Positions 44,901 through 53,148 of a stretch of 64,000 nucleotides of DNA are shown here, piece after piece. Position 1 is the first letter of the stretch. Each line of letters begins with the position of its first letter. The position numbers were made by a program, and so were the translations under genes. The DNA comes from Streptomyces sp. 840.1 (GTDB taxonomy: Bacteria; Actinomycetota; Actinomycetes; Streptomycetales; Streptomycetaceae), in assembly GCF_003751445.1 (NCBI RefSeq), contig NZ_RJUU01000003.1, positions 186,001 to 250,000 of the forward strand. Reading direction: 5' to 3'. The notes beneath the pieces were generated by a model that saw nothing but the letters and a program-made list of their open reading frames with translations, searched no databases and was not told where the DNA came from.

Positions 44901-45129
44901 GCTCCTCGTCACACGCGTCCTCGCGGAGTGGACCCCGGGCAGGATTCCCCGTTCGGCGGTCGAGTTCAGCACCGACGGCGTCACCTACCGGTCGGGCGGG
45001 GCGCTGCGGGTCCGTGCCGCCACCGGAAGTCTCTCCACCCGCGCCACGGCTCGCTATGTGGCCCTCGACGTGTCGGGCTGGAGCCACGGGCACGCACAGC
45101 TCAGGGCACTGTCGATTCTCCCCGAGTAG
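41962..45129 (+). CDS. Secreted glycan-active protein with two discoidin domains
   Basis: 1055 residues. Twin-arginine-like signal (YDRRRFLQLAGVTSLLAA). The N-terminal 400 residues look all-helical, suggesting an alpha/alpha-toroid as in polysaccharide lyases; YDSFIVENHNSFGPHYQ holds His and Tyr that could be catalytic. A beta-rich middle follows. Two F5/8 type C domains are visible: about 645-765 (LALGRVATASSA, WLSVDLGTATAFDHVTLVW) and about 940-1055 (AAAVDGSSRTSWTPGSDRAR, VVDLGAPLLVTRVLAEW). I could not assign it to a CAZy family. It probably binds and cleaves a complex polysaccharide outside the cell. The LacI-type operator upstream implies sugar-controlled expression. Confidence 0.7.
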   Translation: MPSNPTRYDRRRFLQLAGVTSLLAASPLPFAGVAAASGTPAATTGHHPVDTHPGSVADTYFQVLLTHTRWAETQWDSALGHYTAKDFGFAVVLGNAVLLTHGTYDSERAGVSKDVLLARTLATLKHFAASNRLTGGTEWGRTLFFDTTFQLYFVLAARLLWEQLDSATRKNVDTIVAGQAQYTASLGTDDDPASGDWTPNGLKGGHVGDTKLEEMGVYAQSLAPGLAWATADPRHADWAAAFGRWTRNEAGLPAADLANPALVDGVAVSANTATNLYDSFIVENHNSFGPHYQAELWRTSGRNAAHFITAGQPMPQVLTAQPNAAPLWRTLQMVMSDSGEPLMPMVADREHLYGRDVIPLAFLAQVTGDRAAAWAEAAMAERLLPYQAYAPANRLAKFSGEAKYEPEARAEIAISYLLHRWRAAHGGVVAPLSGREFFARAEGVKDFAEGPGLVVQQTSAAWAASVSKPGFVKFAWQPAHDDWLFALSGNTPMFLPSTGAKVQGRSVTTYRKIRDGLDATATLLRLDSGFAGFTTLPSGAVVYATSGTAAGEGQLRIHNLTMPGLAGLEGSRTYTAAEGSARVDSADSGNTTAGPGPRVDTLALPRASFRHVRMQGILGHPQYGYSLYTFAVRDGADGTDLALGRVATASSAAPGSGAERTVDGDGASRWAVAVGERSRQDSWLSVDLGTATAFDHVTLVWESAAASAYRVQGSDDGENWTDLIRFPEADLTSRGGWLSVDGRAGLVVRDAGNPLAVYGDVVVLSDGPAEALTVEGHPSGDPVEVRAAASLDAPHAANPAVRASTAGGHLSLFNLSADPVTTVVAIPRQGSGVQLYAGTQTVTATGSDFAAELDSATAAVVPARFTLRPAAGRAVPAGIRAEVIDGSTLRLTGPSCELVVTASNGRRAKVRLRRGRTVRLSVPGTVAHPLADAALGCDTFPNGPFPTGMSDPAAAVDGSSRTSWTPGSDRARMVVDLGAPLLVTRVLAEWTPGRIPRSAVEFSTDGVTYRSGGALRVRAATGSLSTRATARYVALDVSGWSHGHAQLRALSILPE

Positions 45130-45142
45130 GCCTCGCGCACCT

Positions 45143-45183
45143 GGCGCGGTTGCGCGGACAGCGGATGTCCGCGCAACCGCGCC
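45143..45183 (+). terminator. Perfect 18-bp terminator hairpin
   Basis: GGCGCGGTTGCGCGGACA (45143-45160) and TGTCCGCGCAACCGCGCC (45166-45183), five-base loop, 13 bases after the stop of the discoidin protein. Confidence 0.8.
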
Positions 45184-45275
45184 CACGCCGGGCGGACCGC
45201 AGACAGCGACACGGACGGTGACGTTCCACGGCGGCCACGCGGACGCCGTGGACGGCCCCTTCCGCGTGGGCCGCG

Positions 45276-46427
45276 ATGCGGAAAGTCGCGCTCGACCCCT
45301 TCTCCGTCGCGCTCGTCGTGGCGGGGCTGGTCTCGGACCGGCTGCGCCTGCGCAAACCGTTCATGCTGCTGAGCGGACTCGGGTCCATCGGGTGCACCCT
45401 GTGGTTCACCCTGCGCGCCACCGAGCCGCACACCGGGTACTACACGTTCGCCGTGATCGTGGCCGGCATCGGTGTGACCAGCGGCATCGCCTACTCGCCG
45501 TGGATGGCCGCCGTGACCTGCGCGTGCACGAGGAGGCCGTGGCGGGTCCCGGCGAGCGTCTGCGGTCTGGTCGGCATCAAGCCCTCGCGGGGGCGCGTGA
45601 GTTCGGGACCGTCCGGCGCCGACGTCACCGGCCTCGCGGTGCAGGGTCCGCTGGCGCGGTCGGTACGCGATGCGGCGGCCCTGCTCGATGTGCCGGCCGG
45701 GCCCGAGCCCGGCGATCCGTACTGGGCGCCGCCACTGCCGGACGGCGAGACGTTCCTCGGCCACGCCGGGCGGTCACCGGGGCGGCTGCGCGTCGGCCGG
45801 TACGCCACCCCGGCCGCCGAGGGCGTCGCGGTCGACCCGGCGTGCCTGGCCGCCTGGGAGCACGCCTCCCGCCTGCTGGAGAGCCTCGGACACACCGTGG
45901 AGGACATACCCACGCCCTTCGGCCCGGAGATCTCCGAGCACTTCGTGACCGCGTGGGGTGTGCAGTCGCTCGGGCGTCCGCTGGACGCCGGACGGGAGGC
46001 GCTGCTGCGGCCGGTGACCCGGGCCTGGCGGGAGTACGGGCGCGCGGTGTCGGGCGAGCGGTTCGCCTCCGCCGTCACCGGGATGCACGCTGCGGCGCGG
46101 CGGGCGATCCGGGCGACACAGCGGTACGACGTCGTGCTGACTCCGACCCTCGCGACGCTCCCGCAGAGCGTCGAGCACTTCGACGAGTCCGGCGACCCGC
46201 TGGTGAACCTGCACCGGCAGGGCGCGTTCAGCGCGTTCACCAGCCCCTGCAACATGACGGGCCAGCCGGCCGTCAGCCTTCCGCTGTACTGGGCCGACGG
46301 GGGCCGGATTCCGGTCGGCGTCCAGCTCGTGGGCCGTCCCGCCGACGAGGCCACGCTGATCGCGCTCAGTGCCCAGCTCGAGGAGGCGTGCCCCTGGCGG
46401 GACCGGTACGCGCCCCTGCTGTCGTGA
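45276..46427 (+). pseudogene. Chimera: MFS transporter fragment joined to an amidase C-terminal half
   Basis: One open frame of 383 residues made of two unrelated parts. Residues 1-75 (LVSDRLRLRKPFMLLSGLGS, FAVIVAGIGVTSGIAYSPWM) are two or three mid-protein segments of an MFS transporter. From about residue 90 (VPASVCGLVGIKPSRGRVSS) it is the C-terminal two thirds of an amidase-signature enzyme, through LTPTLATLP and FTSPCNMTGQPAVSLPL. The amidase's catalytic Lys and the glycine-serine-rich loop with both Ser are missing, so it should be inactive. A deletion joining two genes explains it. No good ribosome site precedes the ATG. Confidence 0.7.
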
Positions 46428-46500
46428 GGACGACGCCTCCGGTCCACCGCGGGTCCGGTCCCCGGCGTCGTGCCGTGCTCCGGACCCGCGGCAGCACCCG

Positions 46501-49290
46501 CTACAGGTGCATGTCGTGCCCGACCGCGCCGGTCCGCTCCGCGCGCGGCACGGACAGGAATTCCGCGTGCGGGGCGTGGGCGGCCGCCGACACGACGAGC
46601 GTGTGAGGGCCCGGCCGCAGCCCGCCGACGCGGTAGCGGCCCGACTGCACCCGCCCTGCCGCGACCCGCTTCCCCTTCGCGTTGATCACGGTGACCCATC
46701 CGGCGCAGCCGGCCGGGTGCCGGGCACACCGGACGGAGCCGGCGACGGTGACCCCGTCGTGCGGCGCGGCACGGTCCGCCGGGGCCGGCTCCGTACGGGG
46801 TTCGGCGGCGGCCGGGCCGGTGCGCGCGGTATCCCCGTGAACGGCGGGGTCCCTGTGACCGGCCGGGTCCCCCTGAACGGCGTTGTCCCGTGGCGACCTG
46901 TGCGTGGACCACTGCGCCACCAGTGCCTGCGTGCGGCGTTCCATCGGTGAGCTCGTCCCGTGCTCCGGCGGGGTGCTGCGCACGGTGAGCCCGCACCGCT
47001 CCGCGTACCCGGCGAGCGACTCGTCGAGCGCGGACAGCTCCCGCAGCGCCGTGCGGATGCGCGATGCCCGGGGGCCCGGGGGCGCCGTGTCCAGCTCCGC
47101 CTTCAGTTCCCGTACCAGCGGGCTCGCCCGCTCCCAGCAGTCCTCGGGTTCGCCGGCGGCGAGCGAGCGGTCCAGCGCCTGCAGCGAACGGGTCAGCGTC
47201 GCGGTGATGCGCGCGAACCGTTCGGCCTGCCGGGGCGCCAGGTCGATGTCGATGTCGGCCGCCGCCGCGAGGGCGCGGGCGTGGCCGGTGGCCGTGGAGA
47301 GCAGGGCGGTGCGATGCTCCGCCGCACGCCCCCGTACCCCGATCGGCATCCTGACCAGCGGCCGGGCCAGGCTCACGACCTGGAGCAGCGCGGAGTCCAC
47401 CGCGCGTGCGGCGCCGCGCAGGCGGACAGGCGCCTCGGGGTCCTCCCAGCGAAGGGCGAGCTGCGAGACGAGGTCGTCGACGGCGGACACATAGCCGCGC
47501 TCCGCCTCCCGGGTGACCCTGCGGCCGGAGAGCGGGAAGATCACCGCCGCACACGCGGTCGCGACGAGTATGCCGAGGCCGTTGTCCAGCAGCCGCTCAC
47601 CGAGGAGGTGGTCCATGCCGCCGTAGGGCGTCGTCAGCCCGTACAGCTGCACCAGCGCGACGACGAGTCCGGCGACCCAGAAGGCGTACGCGCGCTGCAT
47701 CCCCCAGGCACCGAGCGAGAGGCCCGCCACGATGACGGTGAGCATCACGTAGACGTGGCCGTGGCCCACCAGGTGGAGGAGCGCGATGCCGATCACAGCG
47801 CCGATCACGGTGCCCGCCATGCGGTGGCCGAACTTGCGCAGCCGCTCATGGGTCGTGTTCGTACCGAAGAGGGTGATCATCACGCCGACCAGACCCCAGT
47901 AGAAGCGGTGCGGGTCGATGGCGTCGGTGATCGGGCAGACGATGGCGGCGGCGACCCCGGCGTGCAGCGGTACGCGTGCGAAGGGGATGGCCCGGCGCCA
48001 GCTGGTCTCCGTGCCCGCCGCGAGCACCCGCTGTGCGGCGGCTCCCGACCCGGCGGGGCGATTGCGTTCCAGGGCCACGGTCGGCAGGAAGGGGACCTTC
48101 GCCGGGGACTGCGGGGAGCTCCAGCCCAGCGCGAGCCACCTGGAGAGCGAGCCGGCCAGGGAGTCCAGCAGCTGGGCCACGCGGTAGGCCGGTTCGACGC
48201 TCTCCGACCGGCGGCCGGCCTCCTCGGCGTCACGGAGCACCTGAGCGGCCTGCTGACGGATGATCCCGGCCGCGGGGCGCAGCCCCTGGGCGCTGCCGAG
48301 CGGGGTGTCCCGGGCGACGACGAGACCGACCGTCATCGCCTCGCGCAGGCGGCTGGGCACATCGAGTCCGGCCAGGTCCTGGACGGCCCGGCCGATCCCC
48401 CGCAGGGCCAGCTCCGCGTCGAAGAGGTGGCGGTGCAGCAGCTCGGCCATGTCGGGGTCGGCTGCGACCTCCGGCTGGGCGAGCCGGCCGTCGATGGTGA
48501 CGGTGGTGATGTTGAGACGGCGCAGGGAGCGTGACATGCGGCGTACGGCCCGCTGCTGGTCGGCGTCGGGGTCCAGTGCGTCGATGGCCGCGTCCGCCAC
48601 CCGGCGGGCTTCCACGACGAAGGCCCGCTGGGTGCGCAGCAGGTCCTCGCGGGGCATCGGGTAGCAGAGCAGCAGCCGGGTCACGAGCACCGCGACGGCG
48701 GACACCAGGGCGACGGCGAACGCCTTGCCCGACATGTCCGCCGGGATGTTCGCCATCATGCCGACCATCAGGCCGTTGAACAGCATCATGCCCGTGAGCA
48801 GGTAGAGCTGTCCGAACCGGGCGAGGAAGAAGGTCAGCGCGAGGGCGCCGACCATCAGGCTGATCTCCAGGCCGCGGTCGTCGTGCAGTTCGGCGGCGAG
48901 CCACAGGACGGCGGCGTAGGGGAACGGCATCCACAGGATGGCGCGGGTAAGTCGCTGCCAGGTGTTCTCGGCCACGGCGAAGGCGCTCATCAGGCCCATC
49001 ATCCCGCCGACCATCATGCCGATCATGGCGGGGATGTCGAGGGCCCGCGCCATCCCGTAGCCGACGGCGAGGGCGGTCACCATGGCGACGAGCGTGCGCC
49101 ATCCCGCCTGCAGCTGGCCGAGGCCGGGGTCTGCCGCGAGCACCCAGTCCCAGCGCCGTCGGGGTCCGCCCACCCGGCGGGGTGCGACGGCGCGCGGAAC
49201 GCCTGCCGCTGGTGCGGGGGCGCCGGTGGGGGGTGCGGACGGTGCGCGCTGCGCCGTCGTGTCCGACGAGGCGGTGTCTGGGCTGATCAA
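46501..49290 (-). CDS. FUSC-family membrane protein with a C-terminal carboxypeptidase-regulatory-like domain
   Basis: 929 residues. The TTG start overlaps the MarR stop (TTGA) and has GGAG five bases before it. After a Pro/Ala-rich N-terminus there are two membrane blocks of about five to six segments (near 75-215 and 430-580), each followed by a helical cytoplasmic region, as in fusaric-acid-resistance/YccS-type proteins. LVGVMITLFGTNTTHERLRKFGHRMAGTVIGA is the conserved FUSC segment, cited by position near 455-486. The last 85 residues (TVAGSVRCARHPAGCAGWVT...) look like a transthyretin-like carboxypeptidase-regulatory domain, unusual here. Probably exports aromatic acids under MarR control. 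Confidence 0.8.
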   Translation of the reverse strand: MISPDTASSDTTAQRAPSAPPTGAPAPAAGVPRAVAPRRVGGPRRRWDWVLAADPGLGQLQAGWRTLVAMVTALAVGYGMARALDIPAMIGMMVGGMMGLMSAFAVAENTWQRLTRAILWMPFPYAAVLWLAAELHDDRGLEISLMVGALALTFFLARFGQLYLLTGMMLFNGLMVGMMANIPADMSGKAFAVALVSAVAVLVTRLLLCYPMPREDLLRTQRAFVVEARRVADAAIDALDPDADQQRAVRRMSRSLRRLNITTVTIDGRLAQPEVAADPDMAELLHRHLFDAELALRGIGRAVQDLAGLDVPSRLREAMTVGLVVARDTPLGSAQGLRPAAGIIRQQAAQVLRDAEEAGRRSESVEPAYRVAQLLDSLAGSLSRWLALGWSSPQSPAKVPFLPTVALERNRPAGSGAAAQRVLAAGTETSWRRAIPFARVPLHAGVAAAIVCPITDAIDPHRFYWGLVGVMITLFGTNTTHERLRKFGHRMAGTVIGAVIGIALLHLVGHGHVYVMLTVIVAGLSLGAWGMQRAYAFWVAGLVVALVQLYGLTTPYGGMDHLLGERLLDNGLGILVATACAAVIFPLSGRRVTREAERGYVSAVDDLVSQLALRWEDPEAPVRLRGAARAVDSALLQVVSLARPLVRMPIGVRGRAAEHRTALLSTATGHARALAAAADIDIDLAPRQAERFARITATLTRSLQALDRSLAAGEPEDCWERASPLVRELKAELDTAPPGPRASRIRTALRELSALDESLAGYAERCGLTVRSTPPEHGTSSPMERRTQALVAQWSTHRSPRDNAVQGDPAGHRDPAVHGDTARTGPAAAEPRTEPAPADRAAPHDGVTVAGSVRCARHPAGCAGWVTVINAKGKRVAAGRVQSGRYRVGGLRPGPHTLVVSAAAHAPHAEFLSVPRAERTGAVGHDMHL

Positions 49291-49757
49291 CTGGTCTCCG
49301 GTTCGATCGCGTTCAGCAGGGTGGTGAGTGCGTCGCGGGCATCGCTCACGGCGCGCTCGGAATCCTCGACGCCGGCGTCGAGGCCGCGCAGGAGTGCCGC
49401 GGCCATCCGGCGGCGGCCCTCGCAGAGCAGTTCCCTGCCGGCCGGTGTGAGGGACGCCTCCACGACGCGGCGGTCGGCTGCGCGGCGTTCGCGCGATGCG
49501 AGGCCGCGCTCTTCGAGGCTCTGCAGGACCACGGTCACGCGCGGCTGGGCCATACCCGTGTACGCCGCGAGTGCGGTCACCCTCCGTGGGGCGTCCTCCA
49601 GTGCGTCGAGTACGGCCGTCTGGCTGCGGGTGAGCCCGAAGTCGCCGGCGCGGAAGAGCGTCTGCGCGAGTCGTCCGATGCCTCTGAGGAGGCCCCTGGC
49701 AGCGCTCTCGATGCGCTGCTCGTCGGTGGGGCCTGGCGGGGACGACGATTGATGCAT
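49287..49757 (-). CDS. MarR-family transcriptional regulator
   Basis: 156 residues. The winged helix is readable: LTRSQTAVLDALEDAPRRVT, ALAAYTGMAQPRVTVVLQSL (recognition helix) and the wing ERRAADRRVVEASLTPAGREL with the conserved DxR. It likely represses itself and the co-translated FUSC transporter until an aromatic ligand binds. The ATG is six bases after a consensus TATAAT, so the mRNA is probably leaderless. Confidence 0.9.
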   Translation of the reverse strand: MHQSSSPPGPTDEQRIESAARGLLRGIGRLAQTLFRAGDFGLTRSQTAVLDALEDAPRRVTALAAYTGMAQPRVTVVLQSLEERGLASRERRAADRRVVEASLTPAGRELLCEGRRRMAAALLRGLDAGVEDSERAVSDARDALTTLLNAIEPETS

Positions 49758-49780
49758 ATACCAATTATATATATGTCAAG
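49755..49780 (-). promoter_or_regulatory. AT-rich leaderless promoter and likely MarR operator
   Basis: Minus strand reads CTTGACATATATATAATTGG then TATATG. TATAAT (49769-49764) lies six bases before the start codon. The stretch ATATACCAATTATATAT is near-palindromic and the right size for a MarR dimer. Such AT-rich DNA stands out in this genome. Confidence 0.6.
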
Positions 49781-50171
49781 AGTGGGACCGGAACCATGTG
49801 CGGGCAAAATGACCGGCCTGGACCGAACCGTCCGCATCGCACCGGGACGCCCGCCTCCTGGCCGCCTCCCCGTGTCGGCGCCCGCCCGCCGACCCGCAGC
49901 GCACCAGCCGTGACCCTGGTCAACTCCACCCGGTTCGCGCGCCGATGCGGCAGAAATGCCCCGGCGTACCCGAACAACCCTTTATCGTCGGCCCGTACAC
50001 GCAGCCGACGAGGCCACCCTGTACGCTCGCTCACCGGAAAGGTGCCCCGGCTCTCGCAACGGATACGACCTAGACACTCGCATCCTTGCAGGTCAGCGGC
50101 ACCTTTCTGCTACCGGTCCACCCACACGACCAATTCCGTTGAATGGTCAGGGTTGAAGAAGGGTGTTACTC
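49781..50171. other. Intergenic stretch, no gene seen
   Basis: 390 bases between the divergent MarR and second TagF-like genes. I found no hairpin, operator or small ORF with a ribosome site. The promoter for the TagF-like gene should lie here but is not obvious. Confidence 0.45.
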
Positions 50172-52949
50172 ATGGCGCAGTCTCTCGCCGATCTCGCATC
50201 GGCAGGAGTGCGGAGGACCTTGCGATTCTTTCCCGAGAGCTCACAGGCCGAGCGCGAGGAGTTGCGTGCCGCGGCGCGGAACCTGCTCGACACCCACGGC
50301 GAGGGAGCCCTCACCGGCCTGCCTCCGGGCGAGCGCGTCATGTGGCATCTCGCTTCCGAGGGGCGTGCCGAGGATCTCGTCAAGGTGGTCCGGAGCCGGC
50401 GCAGGGACCCGGGCGCCTTCCTCGTGACAGGAACCCGGCGCCCCCGGCTGGCGCTGCCGGGGCTGCGGAACCTCGCACTGCCCGACCGGATAGCCGCGCT
50501 CAAGAGCCGCGACCTGCCGGTGACGGCGCAGCTCACCTCGGTCGACTGGCGCGGCGACGATCTGGTGTGGGAAGGATACGCGTTTGTCGCGAACCTGTCA
50601 CGACCGTCGGGTCGCATCATGGGCCGGTTCGCGGTGCTGGAGCACGGGGAGACCGGCGACCGCATAAAGCTGCGCCTGCGCCGCACCAGGAACGAGCAGG
50701 CAACCGTCGCCTCCGGACAGGCGCTCCACTGCTACGACGACACGGGTTTCGAAGTCGTCGTCTCCGCTCGCCGGCTGCGCGAGCTCGCCGGGCGCGGTCC
50801 CGGCCAGTGGTTCCTCTATGTCGGGATACCGGGACCGGGCGGGGTCTACGGCGCACGGGTGCGCCAGCGCGACGCCGGCACCGCTGGGCACAACCACGTC
50901 CGTCACCTGGCGGACGGCTCACGTCTCGTGGTCGGCTTCACCAAGAATGCCGTGAGCATCACGGTGCAGCAGCCCCCTGTCGAGATCGAGTCCTGCACCG
51001 TCACGGACGGCGAACTGCTCCTGGTCGCCAGGGCGCGCGCCGGCGCCGAGGTCCCCACCGCCGTGCGCATCGTCGAAGGCGACACCAAAGTCGACAGCCC
51101 CCTCACTCCCCTGTCCGGTTCCGCCGACACGTTCCGGCGCTACCAATCGGTCTTCAGACTCGACCGGCTGGTCGCGAACGACCAGCCGGGAATCAAGACC
51201 CTCCAGTTCAAGGTGACCCTGCGGGGAGCCGACGGCCTCGGCCAGGACGCCCTCCTCGCCGAGGGCTTCACGACCAGCAGGCACTGGCTTGCCCCCGGCC
51301 GTGAACTGGCCGTCCACCGCGACGGACCCGGCAAACTGATGCTGGCGACCCGAGCCGTCCGACCCGTGGTCGACACGATGACCGAGACGGGGTCGGGAGA
51401 GCTGGTGCTCGAGGGTACGTATCCCAGCGAGGAGGCGGCCCGGAAGAAGGTCATCCTGCGGCACGGCGTCCGCTTCGAGGAGAAGGAACTGCCGGTCCAT
51501 CTGGCCGACGGGCGGTTCACCTTCCGGATCGAGCCCGAGCAAGCCCCTCAGGTGAACGGTCCCGACCTTCCCCTGTGCCCCGGTCGCTGGTACGTGTTCT
51601 TCCGCGACGTGGACGCCTGGGACAAGTCCGGAGACGTCCCGGTGACCTTGCGCCCGGAGCAGGTCGGGGAACTGCCCATGCGCTTCAGCGGCCCGCAGCG
51701 TGCCTACACCGTGGACCGCCGCTACTTCGACCGCATCTTCATCGAGCCGGAGCGGCTGCTCGGCCCCGACGAGCACGGCGCCTACCGGCAGCGCATACTG
51801 CGCGAGGCGTACTTCCACGAGCAGCGCAAGCTCCCCTTGCGCGATGCGGTCGTCTACCTGAGCCTCGGGGGCAAGCAGTTCTCGGACTCGCCCCGGTCGG
51901 TCTACGAGGAGCTGGTGCGCCGGGGGGCCGAGGTCGAGCACATCTGGACCCAGGACGGCGGGCTGCCCGAGATGCCGCCGGAGGCGCGCGTGGTGGCCGC
52001 GGGCAGCCGCGAGTGGTACGAGGCACTGGCGCGCAGCCGCTACGTCGTCACCAACACCGCGGTGGGCGACTGGTTCGTCACCCGCCCCGGGCAGCGAGTC
52101 GTGCAGACCTGGCACGGCACACCGCTGAAGAAGATCGGCAAGGACCTGCTCGGCTCTCCCCAGTCGAGCCCCTCCTATATCGCCGGCCTGCCGCACAGCT
52201 ACCGGCAGTTCGACTTCGTGGTGTCGCCGAACGCGTACACCACGGAAATCATGCGCAGGGCGTACTCCATCGAAGGCGACCTGCTCGAGAGCGGGTATCC
52301 GCGCAACGACGTCTTCTACACCCCCGACCGCGACGCGCGCGCCGCGCGGGTCAGGGAGCGGCTCGGCCTGCCCGAGGGCAAGAAGGTGGTGCTCTACGCT
52401 CCTACCTGGCGGGAAGACCAGCGGCACGCGAGCAAGCTGTACAAACTCGACCTGCGGATCGACCTGGCCGCGGCGCAGGCCGAACTCGGTCACGATCATG
52501 TGCTGCTCTTCCGCAAGCACCCGAAGGTCCACGGCAGCGTGCCGGGTGTCGGCCGGGGCTTCGTGTGGGATGTCACCCGCTACCCGGACATCGCCGATCT
52601 GTACCTCGTCGCCGATGTGCTGATCACCGACTACTCCTCGGCGCTCTTCGACTTCGCGCACTCGGACAAGCCGATGCTGTTCTTCACCTACGACCTGGAG
52701 CACTACCGGGACACGCTGCGCGGCTTGTACTTCGACTTCACCACCCGGGCGCCCGGCCCGCTGGTGGAGACCTCCGAAGAACTGGTCAAGGCCCTGCGCG
52801 ACGTCGATGCCGTCAAAGCGCAGTTCCGGGAGAAGTACGCCCAGTTCAAGAGGGACTTCTGCGAGCCCGGGGACGGTCTCGCGACAGCACGGGTCGTGGA
52901 CCGCATGCTCCTCGGCGGTCCGCACTCCGCAGCCTTGACCGACGGCTGA
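50172..52949 (+). CDS. Large TagF-like CDP-polyol polymerase
   Basis: 925 residues. The N-terminal 530 residues contain several beta-rich repeats of about 100 residues (TAQLTSVDWRGDDLVWEGYA, VEIESCTVTDGELLLVARAR, GELVLEGTYPSEEAARK) that may bind the polymer or scaffold. The C-terminal glycerophosphotransferase domain has VQTWHGTPLKKIGKDL with the catalytic His, ESGYPRNDVFY, VLYAPTWRED, LLFRKHPKVHG and DVLITDYSSALFDFAHSDKP, all TagF motifs. It probably polymerises a teichoic-acid-like wall polymer. It differs in architecture from the 567-residue protein at 32644-34347. ATG at 50172 chosen over a GTG nine bases earlier because AGAAGGG fits it better. Confidence 0.85.
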   Translation: MAQSLADLASAGVRRTLRFFPESSQAEREELRAAARNLLDTHGEGALTGLPPGERVMWHLASEGRAEDLVKVVRSRRRDPGAFLVTGTRRPRLALPGLRNLALPDRIAALKSRDLPVTAQLTSVDWRGDDLVWEGYAFVANLSRPSGRIMGRFAVLEHGETGDRIKLRLRRTRNEQATVASGQALHCYDDTGFEVVVSARRLRELAGRGPGQWFLYVGIPGPGGVYGARVRQRDAGTAGHNHVRHLADGSRLVVGFTKNAVSITVQQPPVEIESCTVTDGELLLVARARAGAEVPTAVRIVEGDTKVDSPLTPLSGSADTFRRYQSVFRLDRLVANDQPGIKTLQFKVTLRGADGLGQDALLAEGFTTSRHWLAPGRELAVHRDGPGKLMLATRAVRPVVDTMTETGSGELVLEGTYPSEEAARKKVILRHGVRFEEKELPVHLADGRFTFRIEPEQAPQVNGPDLPLCPGRWYVFFRDVDAWDKSGDVPVTLRPEQVGELPMRFSGPQRAYTVDRRYFDRIFIEPERLLGPDEHGAYRQRILREAYFHEQRKLPLRDAVVYLSLGGKQFSDSPRSVYEELVRRGAEVEHIWTQDGGLPEMPPEARVVAAGSREWYEALARSRYVVTNTAVGDWFVTRPGQRVVQTWHGTPLKKIGKDLLGSPQSSPSYIAGLPHSYRQFDFVVSPNAYTTEIMRRAYSIEGDLLESGYPRNDVFYTPDRDARAARVRERLGLPEGKKVVLYAPTWREDQRHASKLYKLDLRIDLAAAQAELGHDHVLLFRKHPKVHGSVPGVGRGFVWDVTRYPDIADLYLVADVLITDYSSALFDFAHSDKPMLFFTYDLEHYRDTLRGLYFDFTTRAPGPLVETSEELVKALRDVDAVKAQFREKYAQFKRDFCEPGDGLATARVVDRMLLGGPHSAALTDG

Positions 52950-53046
52950 GACAAGATCGCGAATGACGGGAACCAACCGTCGCGCGGTCAGCGAATACCT
53001 CAGCACCCAGGCTCCGGTCCCTTGATCGACGCCATCCCGTCCTGTC

Positions 53047-53081
53047 GTTGCCCCAGCAGACGAAGCGTCTGCTGGGGCAAC
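53047..53081. terminator. Bidirectional terminator hairpin
   Basis: GTTGCCCCAGCAGAC (53047-53061) and GTCTGCTGGGGCAAC (53067-53081), perfect, five-base loop, between convergent genes (TagF-like and phospholipase C). Confidence 0.85.
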
Positions 53082-53148
53082 CCACAAGGCCGGCCGAACG
53101 CCGGAACGGCGGGTCGCCGGACCATGGACGCCCACCGCCCGGACCGGG

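Noticed and set aside
44681..46606. Long open frame spanning the discoidin gene end and the amidase chimera
   Set aside because: It is rich in Arg, Pro and Gly with no domains and crosses a strong terminator; it is an out-of-frame reading of the true genes.
49774..49779. TTGACA as a -35 box for the MarR gene
   Set aside because: It ends only four bases before TATAAT, too close for a -35/-10 pair. The TATAAT alone, with leaderless spacing, is more believable.
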